Source: Shinella curvata (GTDB lineage: Bacteria; Pseudomonadota; Alphaproteobacteria; Rhizobiales; Rhizobiaceae). From it: a stretch of 64,000 nt of DNA. Position numbers and translations under genes: made by a program. Location: the NCBI RefSeq assembly GCF_022899935.1, contig NZ_JALJCJ010000004.1, positions 310,001 to 374,000 of the forward strand. Reading direction: 5' to 3'. Shown one piece after another: positions 35,598 to 43,707 of the stretch (position 1 is its first letter; each line of letters opens with the position of its first letter). The notes under the pieces were generated by a model that searched no databases, had not been told where the DNA came from, and saw nothing but the letters and a program-made list of their open reading frames with translations.

Positions 35598-37114
35598 TTC
35601 GATCCTGTCGGGTTGGCGGGCAGGGCGGCGAGACTACGGCTGGCCTTGCCGCTGTCGGTTCGGGGCAGGCTGTCACGGAATTCGACGACCTTTGGCACCA
35701 TATGGTCTTCGAGATGGCGAGCGCAAAAGCGCTGGATCTCGCGTTCCGTGAGATCGGCATTAGAGGCGACGACGACGGCTTTGACAGCCTCGCCAAGCAC
35801 ATCGTGCGGCACGCCGACGACCAGCGCCTCGGCAATACCGGGCATGCGGCACAGCACCTCTTCCACCGCCTGCGGTGCGACCTTCTCGCCGCGCGATTTG
35901 ATGATGTCGTCCATGCGGGCGACAAAGGTGAGGTAACCGTCGGCATCGGCCGTGAAGAGATCGCCGGTATGCAGGCGAAGCGTTCCGGTGTGGGGCGCCG
36001 GCCGCAGCGCTCGGCTGGTAGCGTCCGCTTTGCGCCAATAGCCGCGCATGACATGAGGCCCGCCGATGACGAGTTCGCCGACAATGCCGGGCGAAACCGC
36101 CTCACCCGCCTCGTCCACCACCGCGGCGGTGGTGCCCGGTATGGCGATGCCGACCGACCCTCGCTTCGCGTCGATCGTTTCCGGTGGAAGCCAGGTGGCG
36201 CGGGTGCATTCGGTCTGGCCGTACATGCAATAGATCCGCACATGGGGCAGGAAGCTGCGCAGCCAGTCGAGATGGGCGAGCGGCAGTGGCGCTGCGGCGC
36301 TGGTAATGTAGCGCAGGCTCGAAAAGAACGACGCATCGAGGTCGCGCGCCTGCATCATCATCGCGGCCATGGCCGGGACGAGCGGAAACCCCGTTACCCG
36401 CTCCGTGCGGATCGTCTCGAAGACGGCCTGCGGAAAGGCGAAGGACTTTTCGATGACGAGCGTCGCGCCTGACAGTATCGCGGTCACGAGCTGGTTGAGC
36501 CCGTAGCCGAAGGACAGCGGCAAGACAACCAGCAGGACGTCGTCGGCGGTATTTTCGAGATAGCGGGCTATCGACCGGGCCGCGGCGTCGAGTGTGGCGT
36601 GGCTATGCATCACGCCCTTGGGCTCCCCCGTCGAGCCGGAGGTGTAGATAAGTGCGGCGAGGTCGGTGTCGGGACGGTTTTCGGCCGGGATCAGAGGCAT
36701 TGCTGAAAGCGCGGCGTCGAAGCTGCCGGCCTCGCCTGCAACGAGCCGGGGGCGGGCGGCGAGAGAGGGGATTTCTTCGACAAGGTGTTGCAGGCGGCTT
36801 TCGAGGATGAGGGCGACGGGCTCGCAATCGCGTGCGATGGCGGCCAGCCGTTCGGCCTTCGTCGCGGGATTGACCGGGCAGATCGCAGCGCCCGCCATCC
36901 ATGTCGCCAGCACGGCGACGGCGGTGCGCCAGCCGTTGTCGAGAAAAATGAGCACGCGTTCGCCGCGACCGGCGCCGTGGTCGCGGAGCGTCGTCGCAAG
37001 ACGTCTGGACAGGTCGAGCAGCTGGTCGTAGCTCAGGCGCGTCTCGCCGGAGACGATCGCCGTCCTGGCGCCGTCGCGTTCCACGCTGGCCTGGAGATAG
37101 TGCTCGATCCGCAT
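35594..37114 (-). CDS. Acyl/aminoacyl-AMP ligase (ANL superfamily)
   Basis: 506 residues. Class I adenylate-forming enzyme with all core motifs: A3 LIYTSGSTGEPKGVMHSH, A5 YCMYGQTECT, A7 LRLHTGDLF, A8 hinge ARMDDIIKSRGEKV, A10 Lys in RTDSGKASR. Activates a carboxylic acid with ATP and most likely loads it on the acyl carrier protein encoded 11 bases upstream. No fused thiolation or condensation domain. Substrate not predictable by eye. Overlaps nadE by 4 bases. Confidence 0.85.
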   Translation of the reverse strand: MRIEHYLQASVERDGARTAIVSGETRLSYDQLLDLSRRLATTLRDHGAGRGERVLIFLDNGWRTAVAVLATWMAGAAICPVNPATKAERLAAIARDCEPVALILESRLQHLVEEIPSLAARPRLVAGEAGSFDAALSAMPLIPAENRPDTDLAALIYTSGSTGEPKGVMHSHATLDAAARSIARYLENTADDVLLVVLPLSFGYGLNQLVTAILSGATLVIEKSFAFPQAVFETIRTERVTGFPLVPAMAAMMMQARDLDASFFSSLRYITSAAAPLPLAHLDWLRSFLPHVRIYCMYGQTECTRATWLPPETIDAKRGSVGIAIPGTTAAVVDEAGEAVSPGIVGELVIGGPHVMRGYWRKADATSRALRPAPHTGTLRLHTGDLFTADADGYLTFVARMDDIIKSRGEKVAPQAVEEVLCRMPGIAEALVVGVPHDVLGEAVKAVVVASNADLTEREIQRFCARHLEDHMVPKVVEFRDSLPRTDSGKASRSLAALPANPTGSK

Positions 37115-37125
37115 CGCCGATGCCG

Positions 37126-37380
37126 TCAGGCAGTCTGTTTGCGGGCGATGAAGCCAGCAATCCGGTCGATCGTATCCAGATTGGCCGGCACGATATCCGC
37201 GTCAGCAATGGAGATGGCGAAGCGTTCCTCCAGGAAGCCGACCAGTTCGAGGATGCCGGTGGAATCGATGAGGTCGTTGTCGATCAGCGAGAGGTCGTTT
37301 GCAAGCGGCTGGCTGTCGTCGCCGAAGAGGAAGTTCTCCACGATGAAGGCGCGGATGGCGGTTCTGCTTTCGTCGGACAT
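37126..37380 (-). CDS. Acyl carrier protein
   Basis: 84 residues, acidic, four-helix carrier protein. The 4'-phosphopantetheine attachment Ser is Ser40 in NDLIDSTGILELVGFLEE; the motif is DST rather than the DSL of fatty-acid AcpP, so this is a specialised carrier. It is sandwiched between AMP-ligase and AsnB-type genes, implying that the ligase loads it and the product is built while tethered. The S. meliloti orphan carrier protein SMb20651 may be an orthologue (from memory, unverified). Confidence 0.88.
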   Translation of the reverse strand: MSDESRTAIRAFIVENFLFGDDSQPLANDLSLIDNDLIDSTGILELVGFLEERFAISIADADIVPANLDTIDRIAGFIARKQTA

Positions 37381-37398
37381 GTCTGGGATCCCGATCCT

Positions 37399-39330
37399 TT
37401 ATGCGCGAGGTGTCGATGGCGCGGCAGCGCCGAGAAGCTGTGTCGAAAGAATGCCGATGAAGGCGGCGTTGTCGCGAAAACCGCTCGCCTGGCCCTTGAG
37501 GACCTTGTCCTTCAGCTTGCCGACCGCCGGGCCATTGAAGAGGCCGCTTTCGGCAAGCCGGGCCGGCGAAAGCACATCGTCGAGATAGGCCGGCGTGCCG
37601 GGCGCGGCGAAACTTTCGCTGTCGGGCGCGCGGTACGGCTGCTTCGGGCGGTTGATGATCGCTTCGGGCACGAGGCCGCGCGCGGCTTCCTTGAGAATGT
37701 GTTTTTCACGCAGGCCCTGCAGCTTCGCCTCGGGCGGAAGCCTTGCGGCGAAGGCGACGACGCGATGGTCGAGGAAGGGAAAGCGCCCCTCCACGCCATT
37801 TGCCATCATTACCCGGTCCCCCTGGCTGGAAAGGATATAGCCGGGCAACAGGAAAGCCGTTTCGAGATATTGCGCCTGATGCAGCGGGTGCCACCGGGCG
37901 AAATCGCGCGGCAGCTGGGCGGCGAGGTCGGCGGCGGCGTCATAGTCGCCGAGCGTGTCCTTCAGGTCGGCGGAGAAGAACAGTTTGGCGGCGGCCGTCG
38001 AGCGGAAGCGCGGGCGGTGGGAATAGAGCGGATCGTCGAGCGCCTCGGCGCCGAAGGCGAAGAAGCGCGCGAGATATTCCGGCGTCTGCTGGTGCAGGCC
38101 GGGCAGGTACGGATAAAGCCGCTGGAAGAGGCGGGGGCGGCGGGTGGAGGCGGGCTGGCCGCCGCAGAAGCGCCGGACGCGCGCCTCGCGGAAAAGATCG
38201 TAGCCGGCAAAGATCTCGTCCGCGCCCTCGCCGGTGAGGACGACCTTCATGCCGCGCTCGCGCACGCGGGCCGCGAGCATATGGAGCGGCACGGGTGCCG
38301 TGCGCAGGATCGGGCACTCGATATGCCGCATCGCCGCGGGCAGGTCGGCCGCAATCGCCGCCGTCGTGCATTCCACGCTGTCGGCCGCGACATCGAGCGT
38401 CGCGGCCATCTGCCGCTGCCAGTCGCTTTCATCATGTTCCCCGCTGCGAAAGGTCAGGGAGAAGGTCCGCAGGCCATGGGTGACCGTTCGCGTGGCAAGC
38501 GCCGAGATCAGCGATGAATCGAGTCCGCCGGAGAGATAGGCGCCGACCGGCACGTCGGCGCGCAGGCGGATACGGGTGGCGTCGGAGAGAAGCGCCCGCA
38601 GTTCTTCGACCTGCTCGCCTTTTCGGCCGGCCGGCGGCATGTCGGCGCGATCGGGGAAGGAGAGCTGCCACCACGGCCGGATCGTCCGCGCGCCGTCTTT
38701 CACGAGCATCAGGTGGCCGGGCGGAAGTTCGTGGATGCCCCGGTAGGCGGTGCGGGGCGGGATGGGGCACCAGAGCGTGAAGACCTGGTCGAGCGCGAGC
38801 GGATCGATCTGCGCCGTCATGCCGGGAAGCGCGAGCAGCGCCTTGATCTCCGAGGCGAAGAACAGTGCGCCCTCGTGTTCGGCATAGAAGAGGGGGCGGA
38901 CACCCATGCGATCGCGTGCCAGAAGCAGCGTGCGGTTGCGCGCATCGTGCAGGGCAAAGGCGAAGTCGCCGTTGAAATCCTGCAGGCAGTCGATGCCTCT
39001 CGCCTCGTAGGCCTTGAGCAGCACTTCGGTATCGGAGGTCGTGCGGAAGCGGTGTCCGCGCGCCGCAAGGTCTGCACGCAGTTCCACATAGTTGAAGATC
39101 TCGCCGTTGAAGGAAACGGCGAGTGACGTGTCCTCCGTTGCCATCGGCTGGGCGCCGTCGGCAAGGCCGACGATGGAAAGGCGGGTGTGGGCCAGGCCGG
39201 TATCGCCGCTGATAAGCATGCCCTCGGCATCCGGCCCGCGATGGCGCAGGGCTGCGACCATGCGGCCGAGCAGGTCCGCGGCCCGTTCCGGTGAAAAATT
39301 CCCTCCGTGATATCCAGCGATCCCGCACAT
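37399..39330 (-). CDS. Asparagine synthetase B-like glutamine amidotransferase
   Basis: About 643 residues. The start is fixed by the class II amidotransferase nucleophile: MCGIAGYHGG, where Cys2 must follow the processed Met; the longer open frame to 39408 would bury it. Glutaminase domain: LRHRGPDAEG, LAHTRLSIVGLADGAQPM, SFNGEIFNYVELR. Synthetase domain: PP-loop GAYLSGGLDSSLISALA and VVLTGEGADEIFAGYDLFREAR. Makes amides from carboxylates by glutamine-derived ammonia; in the company of an ACP and AMP-ligase it is more likely a biosynthetic amidotransferase than a housekeeping asparagine synthetase. Confidence 0.87.
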   Translation of the reverse strand: MCGIAGYHGGNFSPERAADLLGRMVAALRHRGPDAEGMLISGDTGLAHTRLSIVGLADGAQPMATEDTSLAVSFNGEIFNYVELRADLAARGHRFRTTSDTEVLLKAYEARGIDCLQDFNGDFAFALHDARNRTLLLARDRMGVRPLFYAEHEGALFFASEIKALLALPGMTAQIDPLALDQVFTLWCPIPPRTAYRGIHELPPGHLMLVKDGARTIRPWWQLSFPDRADMPPAGRKGEQVEELRALLSDATRIRLRADVPVGAYLSGGLDSSLISALATRTVTHGLRTFSLTFRSGEHDESDWQRQMAATLDVAADSVECTTAAIAADLPAAMRHIECPILRTAPVPLHMLAARVRERGMKVVLTGEGADEIFAGYDLFREARVRRFCGGQPASTRRPRLFQRLYPYLPGLHQQTPEYLARFFAFGAEALDDPLYSHRPRFRSTAAAKLFFSADLKDTLGDYDAAADLAAQLPRDFARWHPLHQAQYLETAFLLPGYILSSQGDRVMMANGVEGRFPFLDHRVVAFAARLPPEAKLQGLREKHILKEAARGLVPEAIINRPKQPYRAPDSESFAAPGTPAYLDDVLSPARLAESGLFNGPAVGKLKDKVLKGQASGFRDNAAFIGILSTQLLGAAAPSTPRA

Positions 39331-39337
39331 GGCCGGC

Positions 39338-40447
39338 CTACCCGAAACGATCGCCGATGAGGCGCGTCCAGCCCTCGCCGGCAAGGCCGTTGAGGAAGGG
39401 CTGGCCATGCGTCAGCGCTGCGAGAATGGCGGGGTCGCGGGCGTGCACGACGGTCGAGGACGTGTGCAGGAAGGCGCATTTCTTGCCGATCATCGCCTGC
39501 AACAGCTCAGGCTGCGTGCGGCCCCTGACCGCGACGAGGCCGCGGTCATAGGCATTGCGAACAAGGCAGTCGATGACGATCGCTTCGTGCCCCGGCGCCG
39601 CCATGATCTGCACGACGCGGCCGATGCCGCCGGGATTGCCGTAATAGAGATAGAGGCCGACCGGCTTGCCGGAGCGGGTGCGCACGATGTGCTGGATGCG
39701 CTCGCCATGCAGTGCCTTGCGTTCGGCGTGTTTCAGCATCCCCTCGAGCGTCGGCCGGTCCCAGGCAGGGCGCAGGGGAAACCGTGCGACGAGATCAACG
39801 CAGAGGGCGGCGAACTCGGCGTTGTCGGCAGGTTTCGCCTCGAGGGCGTCGGCCTTGCCGGCAAACGGCGTATAGTGCGACCAGCTCTGCTTGCCGCCGC
39901 GCCGGCGCAGGACGGCGTCGCCAAGTTTGGCGACGGGCGACAGCAGGCGCGCAGCCGAAACTTTCGCCGACGCTGCTTCCAGCGCGAAGGCGGCGGGTCT
40001 GAGGATGCGCAGCCATTCCAGGCTGTAAGGCGCCAGCACGCCTGCCCGCATCGTCCGCCACATGTCGGTGGAGACATCGTTCGACGTTTCGCTGAAGGAA
40101 AGGTCCTGCGGGCCCGACAGCACGTCGCGCAAGAGGCGCGCGCCGGCAAAGGGGTCGCTGTCGCGGTCGTCGCAGGCGAAGGTGCCGCAATTGGCGGCCA
40201 GCAGGCGGCGTCCGTCGAAATGCATCTCGACAGGCAGCACGCCGAGGAAGCCCGATACGGTGTCGTCTGCACGCACATGCACGCGCGAGAAAAGCCCGGC
40301 TTCGCGGTTGGCGCCGTCAAGGAAGAGGGTGTGGATATAGGCCTTCAGGTCGTCGTTCGCCGGCTGGCCGCTCTTGCGCAGCAATCGCTGGAAGAGGTCG
40401 GCGACCGCATCCACATCCCTTGCCTCAAATGAACGTACGCTCGACAT
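39338..40447 (-). CDS. GNAT-fold acyltransferase-like protein
   Basis: 369 residues. N-terminal region VRSFEARDVDAVADLFQRLLRK and GFLGVLPVEMHFDGRRLLAANCGTFACDD have the pattern of GNAT N-acyltransferases (cf. double-GNAT proteins of cell-surface clusters); a second GNAT-like half follows (GKPVGLYLYYGNPGG...). First gene of the five- or six-gene operon; 7 bases before asnB. Probable role: transfer of an acyl or aminoacyl group from the carrier protein. Function is inferred from fold and context only; no obvious ribosome site decides between ATG 40447 and later starts. Confidence 0.65.
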   Translation of the reverse strand: MSSVRSFEARDVDAVADLFQRLLRKSGQPANDDLKAYIHTLFLDGANREAGLFSRVHVRADDTVSGFLGVLPVEMHFDGRRLLAANCGTFACDDRDSDPFAGARLLRDVLSGPQDLSFSETSNDVSTDMWRTMRAGVLAPYSLEWLRILRPAAFALEAASAKVSAARLLSPVAKLGDAVLRRRGGKQSWSHYTPFAGKADALEAKPADNAEFAALCVDLVARFPLRPAWDRPTLEGMLKHAERKALHGERIQHIVRTRSGKPVGLYLYYGNPGGIGRVVQIMAAPGHEAIVIDCLVRNAYDRGLVAVRGRTQPELLQAMIGKKCAFLHTSSTVVHARDPAILAALTHGQPFLNGLAGEGWTRLIGDRFG

Positions 40448-40543
40448 CGCGACCCACTCAGAACCTGCCCCATTCCGGCTCCCGGCGAAGAATTGCCGTC
40501 AGTTTCCCTTACGTGAGGAGCATGAAGAAAGGGTCAAGAATGG

Positions 40544-40569
40544 AAAAGCGGCGCCGCTTGGGGCGCCGC
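40544..40569 (-). terminator. Terminator of the glutaredoxin-MauE gene
   Basis: Perfect 8-bp stem GCGGCGCC (40548-40555) / GGCGCCGC (40562-40569) with a 6-base loop, followed on the - strand by TTTT (complement of 40544-40547). It lies just after the fusion gene and ahead of the biosynthetic operon, separating the two. Confidence 0.75.
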
Positions 40570-40578
40570 CGATCTGTT

Positions 40579-41358
40579 TTACATGGCGTGGGTGCCGATA
40601 TAGCCCAGCGAGGCCGCCGCCATCCAGAGCGCCATGGCGATCATCATCAGGTTCTCCGTCAGCGAGATGAAGCCGAGCGGGACGTTGCTTGCGCCGCCGA
40701 CACAGGCGCATTTCAGCTCGCGTCTGTCGAGATAGACAGCCTTGAACACCGAGGCGGCGCCGATCGTACCGATGAAGAGGGCGACGGGGACGGACAGCCA
40801 GTTCAGCGCGCCCGCCACCATCAGCAAGCCGGCCAAGCCTTCCGCATAGGGGTAGATGTAGCTGTAGGGCACCCAGCGCTTGGCGAGCAGGTCGTAGTTG
40901 AGGAACATGGTGGCGAAGCTTTCCACGTTCTGCAGCTTGAGCAGCGCCAGCACCACCATCGAGAAGGCGATGAACCACTCGGCGGCGCGCAGCGTGAAGG
41001 GCGAGCCGCTGACGGCATAGCTTGCCGCCATCGCAGTCAGCGCCGTCAGGGCGAAGAGCACGATGACCGGCCGGTAGGTGGTGGCCTTCGGATCGGCGAC
41101 GGGTTTGCCGAGATAGCGGCGCAGGTCGTCATAGCCCCCGACCCTGACACCGCCGATGAAGACCTGCGGCGTGGTGGCGACGCCATGTTCTGCCTTGAAC
41201 GCGTCGGTCGCCTCACGGGTCGTCAGGTGGCGGTCCTCCACCACATAGCCCGAGCGCTTGAGCAGATCCTTCGCCTTGAGGCCATAGGGGCAGGTGTGGC
41301 TCTCCATCACCATGCGGTAGAGAACGGCCTTCTTGGCATCCTGGGTTTTGTCCAACAT
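40579..41358 (-). CDS. Glutaredoxin-MauE/DoxX fusion membrane protein
   Basis: About 259 residues. Residues ~10-95 are a glutaredoxin domain with active site TCPYG and the cis-Pro segment TTPQVFIGG; then four membrane helices of the MauE/DoxX type, with a second Cys pair (KCACVGG) facing the membrane edge near the C-terminus. It looks like a membrane electron-relay for thiol/disulfide chemistry. AGGAGATGTGAG precedes ATG 41358, fixing the start; the much longer open frame to 42015 runs antisense through merR. Driven by a MerR-type promoter in the 51-base gap to the divergent regulator. Confidence 0.82.
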   Translation of the reverse strand: MLDKTQDAKKAVLYRMVMESHTCPYGLKAKDLLKRSGYVVEDRHLTTREATDAFKAEHGVATTPQVFIGGVRVGGYDDLRRYLGKPVADPKATTYRPVIVLFALTALTAMAASYAVSGSPFTLRAAEWFIAFSMVVLALLKLQNVESFATMFLNYDLLAKRWVPYSYIYPYAEGLAGLLMVAGALNWLSVPVALFIGTIGAASVFKAVYLDRRELKCACVGGASNVPLGFISLTENLMMIAMALWMAAASLGYIGTHAM

Positions 41359-41393
41359 CTCACATCTCCTGTATTGTGAAATCGTTGGCAGGA

Positions 41394-41424
41394 CTATAGG
41401 TTCCGTATCATGGTACGGAGTCAA
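41394..41424 (-). promoter_or_regulatory. MerR-type promoter/operator with 19-base spacer
   Basis: On the - strand: -35 TTGACT (complement of 41419-41424), a 19-base spacer (41400-41418) containing the dyad TCCGTA-N6-TACGGA (41402-41419), and -10 CTATAG (41394-41399). The over-long 19-base spacer with a dyad between the hexamers is the hallmark of MerR-activated promoters, and the sequence resembles the classic mercury-operon operator. The dyad also covers the ATG of the divergent regulator gene. Confidence 0.82.
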
Positions 41425-41814
41425 CAGCCAAAAGACCTGACGATCGGAAAATTTGCAGCGGCGGCCGATGTCGGCGTCGAGACGGTGCGTTTCTACCAGC
41501 GTCGAGGCCTGCTTCCGACGCCGAAGCGCGTCGGCGGCATCCGCCACTACGGCGAAAGCGACGTCAGCCGGCTGCGCTTCATCCGCCATGCGCAGGCGGC
41601 CGGTTTCACGCTGGAGGAGATCCGCCAGCTTCTGGCTCTCGATTCCGGCGAGGACCGCGCGGCGGCGCGCGAGATGGCGTCCAGACGCCTTGCCGAGCTC
41701 GATGCACGCATGGAGGCGCTGCAGCATGCGCGGGTCTCGCTGCAGAAGCTGGTGTCCGAATGTGCCATCGGCAAGACCGGGCCATGCCCGATCCTGAAAT
41801 CCTTTGGTGCCTGA
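41410..41814 (+). CDS. MerR-family regulator, mercury-type but lacking one metal Cys
   Basis: 134 residues. HTH and coupling helices are very like MerR of mercury operons (LTIGKFAAAADVGVETVRFYQRRGLLP, IRHYGESDVSRLRFIRHAQAAGF, LEEIRQLL). The C-terminal metal loop retains two cysteines (Cys118 and Cys126, in ECAIGKTGPCPIL) but the third Hg ligand, the Cys of the upstream helix, is replaced by Arg around position 83. So the ligand is probably not Hg(II) in trigonal geometry; a thiol-reactive stress or other soft metal is possible. It activates the divergent glutaredoxin-MauE gene. No merT/P/A genes are near. Confidence 0.85.
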   Translation: MVRSQQPKDLTIGKFAAAADVGVETVRFYQRRGLLPTPKRVGGIRHYGESDVSRLRFIRHAQAAGFTLEEIRQLLALDSGEDRAAAREMASRRLAELDARMEALQHARVSLQKLVSECAIGKTGPCPILKSFGA

Positions 41815-41833
41815 GGCCTGCCGGCCGAGGTCC

Positions 41834-41860
41834 TTGACAAAGGTCGAACGAGCGTATTTC
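41834..41860 (+). promoter_or_regulatory. Promoter of the amide-utilisation operon
   Basis: TTGACA (41834-41839) with TATTTC (41855-41860) 15 bases on (ATTTCA at 16 and TTTCAA at 17 are alternatives). Transcription starting near 41868 would begin right at the first leader hairpin. Confidence 0.45.
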
Positions 41861-41870
41861 AATCCTCTGC

Positions 41871-41971
41871 AATAAGCGGGATCGGTTCTCCCGTTATTCT
41901 CACATGACTTCGTTTGTCGAAGGGCAATAGCGCCCACAGCGGCCCGGTTTCCGGGGCTTCCCGCTGTGGGC
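41871..41971 (+). promoter_or_regulatory. Leader with two small hairpins and a terminator (ANTAR antitermination candidate)
   Basis: Hairpin 1: AATAAGCGGGA (41871-41881) / TCCCGTTATT (41889-41898), one bulged G. Hairpin 2: CTTCG (41908-41912) / CGAAG (41918-41922), 5-base loop. Terminator: GCCCACAGCGG (41932-41942) / CCGCTGTGGGC (41961-41971), perfect 11 bp, then TTTTCGTTTT. It precedes an AmiC-AmiR pair whose AmiR has an RNA-binding ANTAR domain. The two-hairpin plus terminator order is that of ANTAR targets, though the loops do not fit the canonical AxxGxx hexaloop exactly. Confidence 0.6.
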
Positions 41972-41989
41972 TTTTCGTTTTGGTGGCTG

Positions 41990-43126
41990 ATGCAGGAAAG
42001 CGTGAAGATCGGCATCCTCTATTCGACCTCCGGACCCTATGGGGCGATGGGGCGGGATGCGCATGCCGGCGCGGAATTCGCCTTTCACGATTATCGCGCC
42101 CGCGGCGGGTCCGAGATCGAGCCGGTCTTCTTCGATCCGCGTGCCGATCTCTCGGCCTATCTGGAGGGCGCGCGCAGCTTGATCCGAGACCATGGCTGCC
42201 GACACATTGTCGGCACCATCACGTCGTCGGCGCGGAAAGAAGTCATTCCGCTCGTCGAGAAACATGATGGCCTGCTCTGGTACATGTGTCCCTATGAGGG
42301 TTTCGAGGCGAACGAGAACGTCATCTATATCGGCGGCTGCCCCAACCAGCACCTGATCCCGCTGTTCGACTATCTGCTGCCCCGCCACGGCGCGCGGCCC
42401 TATCTCGTCGGTGCGAACTACGTCTGGGGCTGGGAAATGAACCGGCTGGCGCGTGAACTGATCCACAATGCCGGCGGCACGGTGCTCGGCGAGCGTTATC
42501 TGCCGCTTGAGGAAACCGCCGTCGAACGCATCGTCGCCGATATCGCCGAGAAGCGGCCGAGTTTCGTGCTGAACAATCTCGTGGGGCCGTCGAGCTACGC
42601 CTTCCTTGCTGCCATGCGCGAACTGGGTGAGCGCGACCCGGCCTTCCTGCCGGAAAACTGCCCGGTCGCCAGCTGCGACCTGCAGGAATGCGAACTCGGC
42701 GACATCAGGGACGGTGCCGCCCTCGGCCAGCTCTGCGCCGCCTCCTATTTCGATACGCTCGACACGCCCGACAACAAGGCCTTCAAGGCGCGGCTGACTG
42801 CCTGGAGTGGCGGCGAGCGTGTCGTCTCCAGCCTTTTCGCCAGTGCCTACACGGCCGTCAGCCTGTGCATCGCCGCCATCGAGGCCGCCGGTTCCGACGC
42901 GCCAGAGCGCGTGCGCGCAGAAGTTCTCGCCCGCGACTGGCCGTCGCTTTTCGGCGCTATGCGGGTGGATACGGCGACCAATCATGCCGCGCTGCCCTTC
43001 CTGCTCGGCCGCATCAACGACCGGCGCGGTTTCGATGTCATCGCCTCCGCCCCGGCACTCGCCGCCGATCCCTATCTGACGGGAGCGCCCACCAAGCCGG
43101 CGCCGCGCCTGAGGGTTGTGTCATGA
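41990..43126 (+). CDS. AmiC-like amide sensor / amide-urea binding protein
   Basis: About 378 residues, type I periplasmic-binding fold without signal peptide, so cytoplasmic, as for AmiC. Conserved: VKIGILYSTSGPYGAMGRDAHAGAEF, DLSAYLEGARSLI, GTITSSARKEVIPLVE, WYMCPYEGFE (aromatic residues of the amide pocket) and YLVGANYVWGWEMNRL. AmiC binds short amides and releases AmiR to act. ATG 41990 lies downstream of the leader terminator; a GTG at 41966 would start inside it. Overlaps amiR by 4 bases. Confidence 0.85.
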   Translation: MQESVKIGILYSTSGPYGAMGRDAHAGAEFAFHDYRARGGSEIEPVFFDPRADLSAYLEGARSLIRDHGCRHIVGTITSSARKEVIPLVEKHDGLLWYMCPYEGFEANENVIYIGGCPNQHLIPLFDYLLPRHGARPYLVGANYVWGWEMNRLARELIHNAGGTVLGERYLPLEETAVERIVADIAEKRPSFVLNNLVGPSSYAFLAAMRELGERDPAFLPENCPVASCDLQECELGDIRDGAALGQLCAASYFDTLDTPDNKAFKARLTAWSGGERVVSSLFASAYTAVSLCIAAIEAAGSDAPERVRAEVLARDWPSLFGAMRVDTATNHAALPFLLGRINDRRGFDVIASAPALAADPYLTGAPTKPAPRLRVVS

Positions 43127-43707
43127 CGACGAGGACCCCGAATTTCACCGGCTGGCGTGCCGTCATCCTCAGCGAGGCGGATGGCAACACGGATCGCCTG
43201 TGCCGCCAGCTCGGCCTGCTTGGCATAGCCGTGTCTATCCAGTGGACACCGCTTGCGGCGGCCGACCTGCCGGATCTGGTGCTGATCGATGCCGATCGCG
43301 GCTGGGACGAGCTTCTGCTCTTTTCCGATGCTGCGCCGGCCTGCCCGGTGGTGGCGCTGCTCGGGTCGGAAGCGCCGGGCCGCATCTCCTTTGCGCTGCG
43401 GCACGGTGCCGGCGCGATCATCTCGAAGCCGGTCGCAGCCTCCGCCGTCTATCCGGCGCTGGTGCTTGCCGTCTCCATCCATGCCGAGCGGGTTGAAGCC
43501 CGCCGCCGCATCGACCATCTCGAAGAGCGGTTGAAGCTCAGGCCCATCGTCTTCGCCGCCATCGTCCGTCTCAAGGCCGAGCGGCACATTGATGACGAGA
43601 AGGCCTATGCCATCCTGCGCGACTGCGCGATGCGCCGCCGCATGCCCATTGAACAGCTTGCCGCCTTCTTCCTCGGCGGTTCCGAAACCTTGCGCGAGGT
43701 CGGTTGA
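43123..43707 (+). CDS. ANTAR-domain antiterminator (AmiR-like)
   Basis: 194 residues. N-terminal pseudo-receiver domain (ILSEADGNTDRLCRQLGLLG..., VVALLGSEAPGRISFALRHGAGAIISKPV) without a clear phosphorylation triad, a coiled linker (VEARRRIDHLEERL), and a C-terminal ANTAR RNA-binding three-helix domain (RLKAERHIDDEKAYAILRDCAMRRRMPIEQLAAFFL). AmiR proteins prevent termination in the amide-operon leader when AmiC binds amide. The leader terminator at 41932-41971 is the obvious target. Confidence 0.87.
   Translation: MTTRTPNFTGWRAVILSEADGNTDRLCRQLGLLGIAVSIQWTPLAAADLPDLVLIDADRGWDELLLFSDAAPACPVVALLGSEAPGRISFALRHGAGAIISKPVAASAVYPALVLAVSIHAERVEARRRIDHLEERLKLRPIVFAAIVRLKAERHIDDEKAYAILRDCAMRRRMPIEQLAAFFLGGSETLREVG

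Noticed and set aside
41410-41814. Mercury resistance operon
   Set aside because: No merT, merP or merA genes and one Hg-binding Cys is missing from the regulator.
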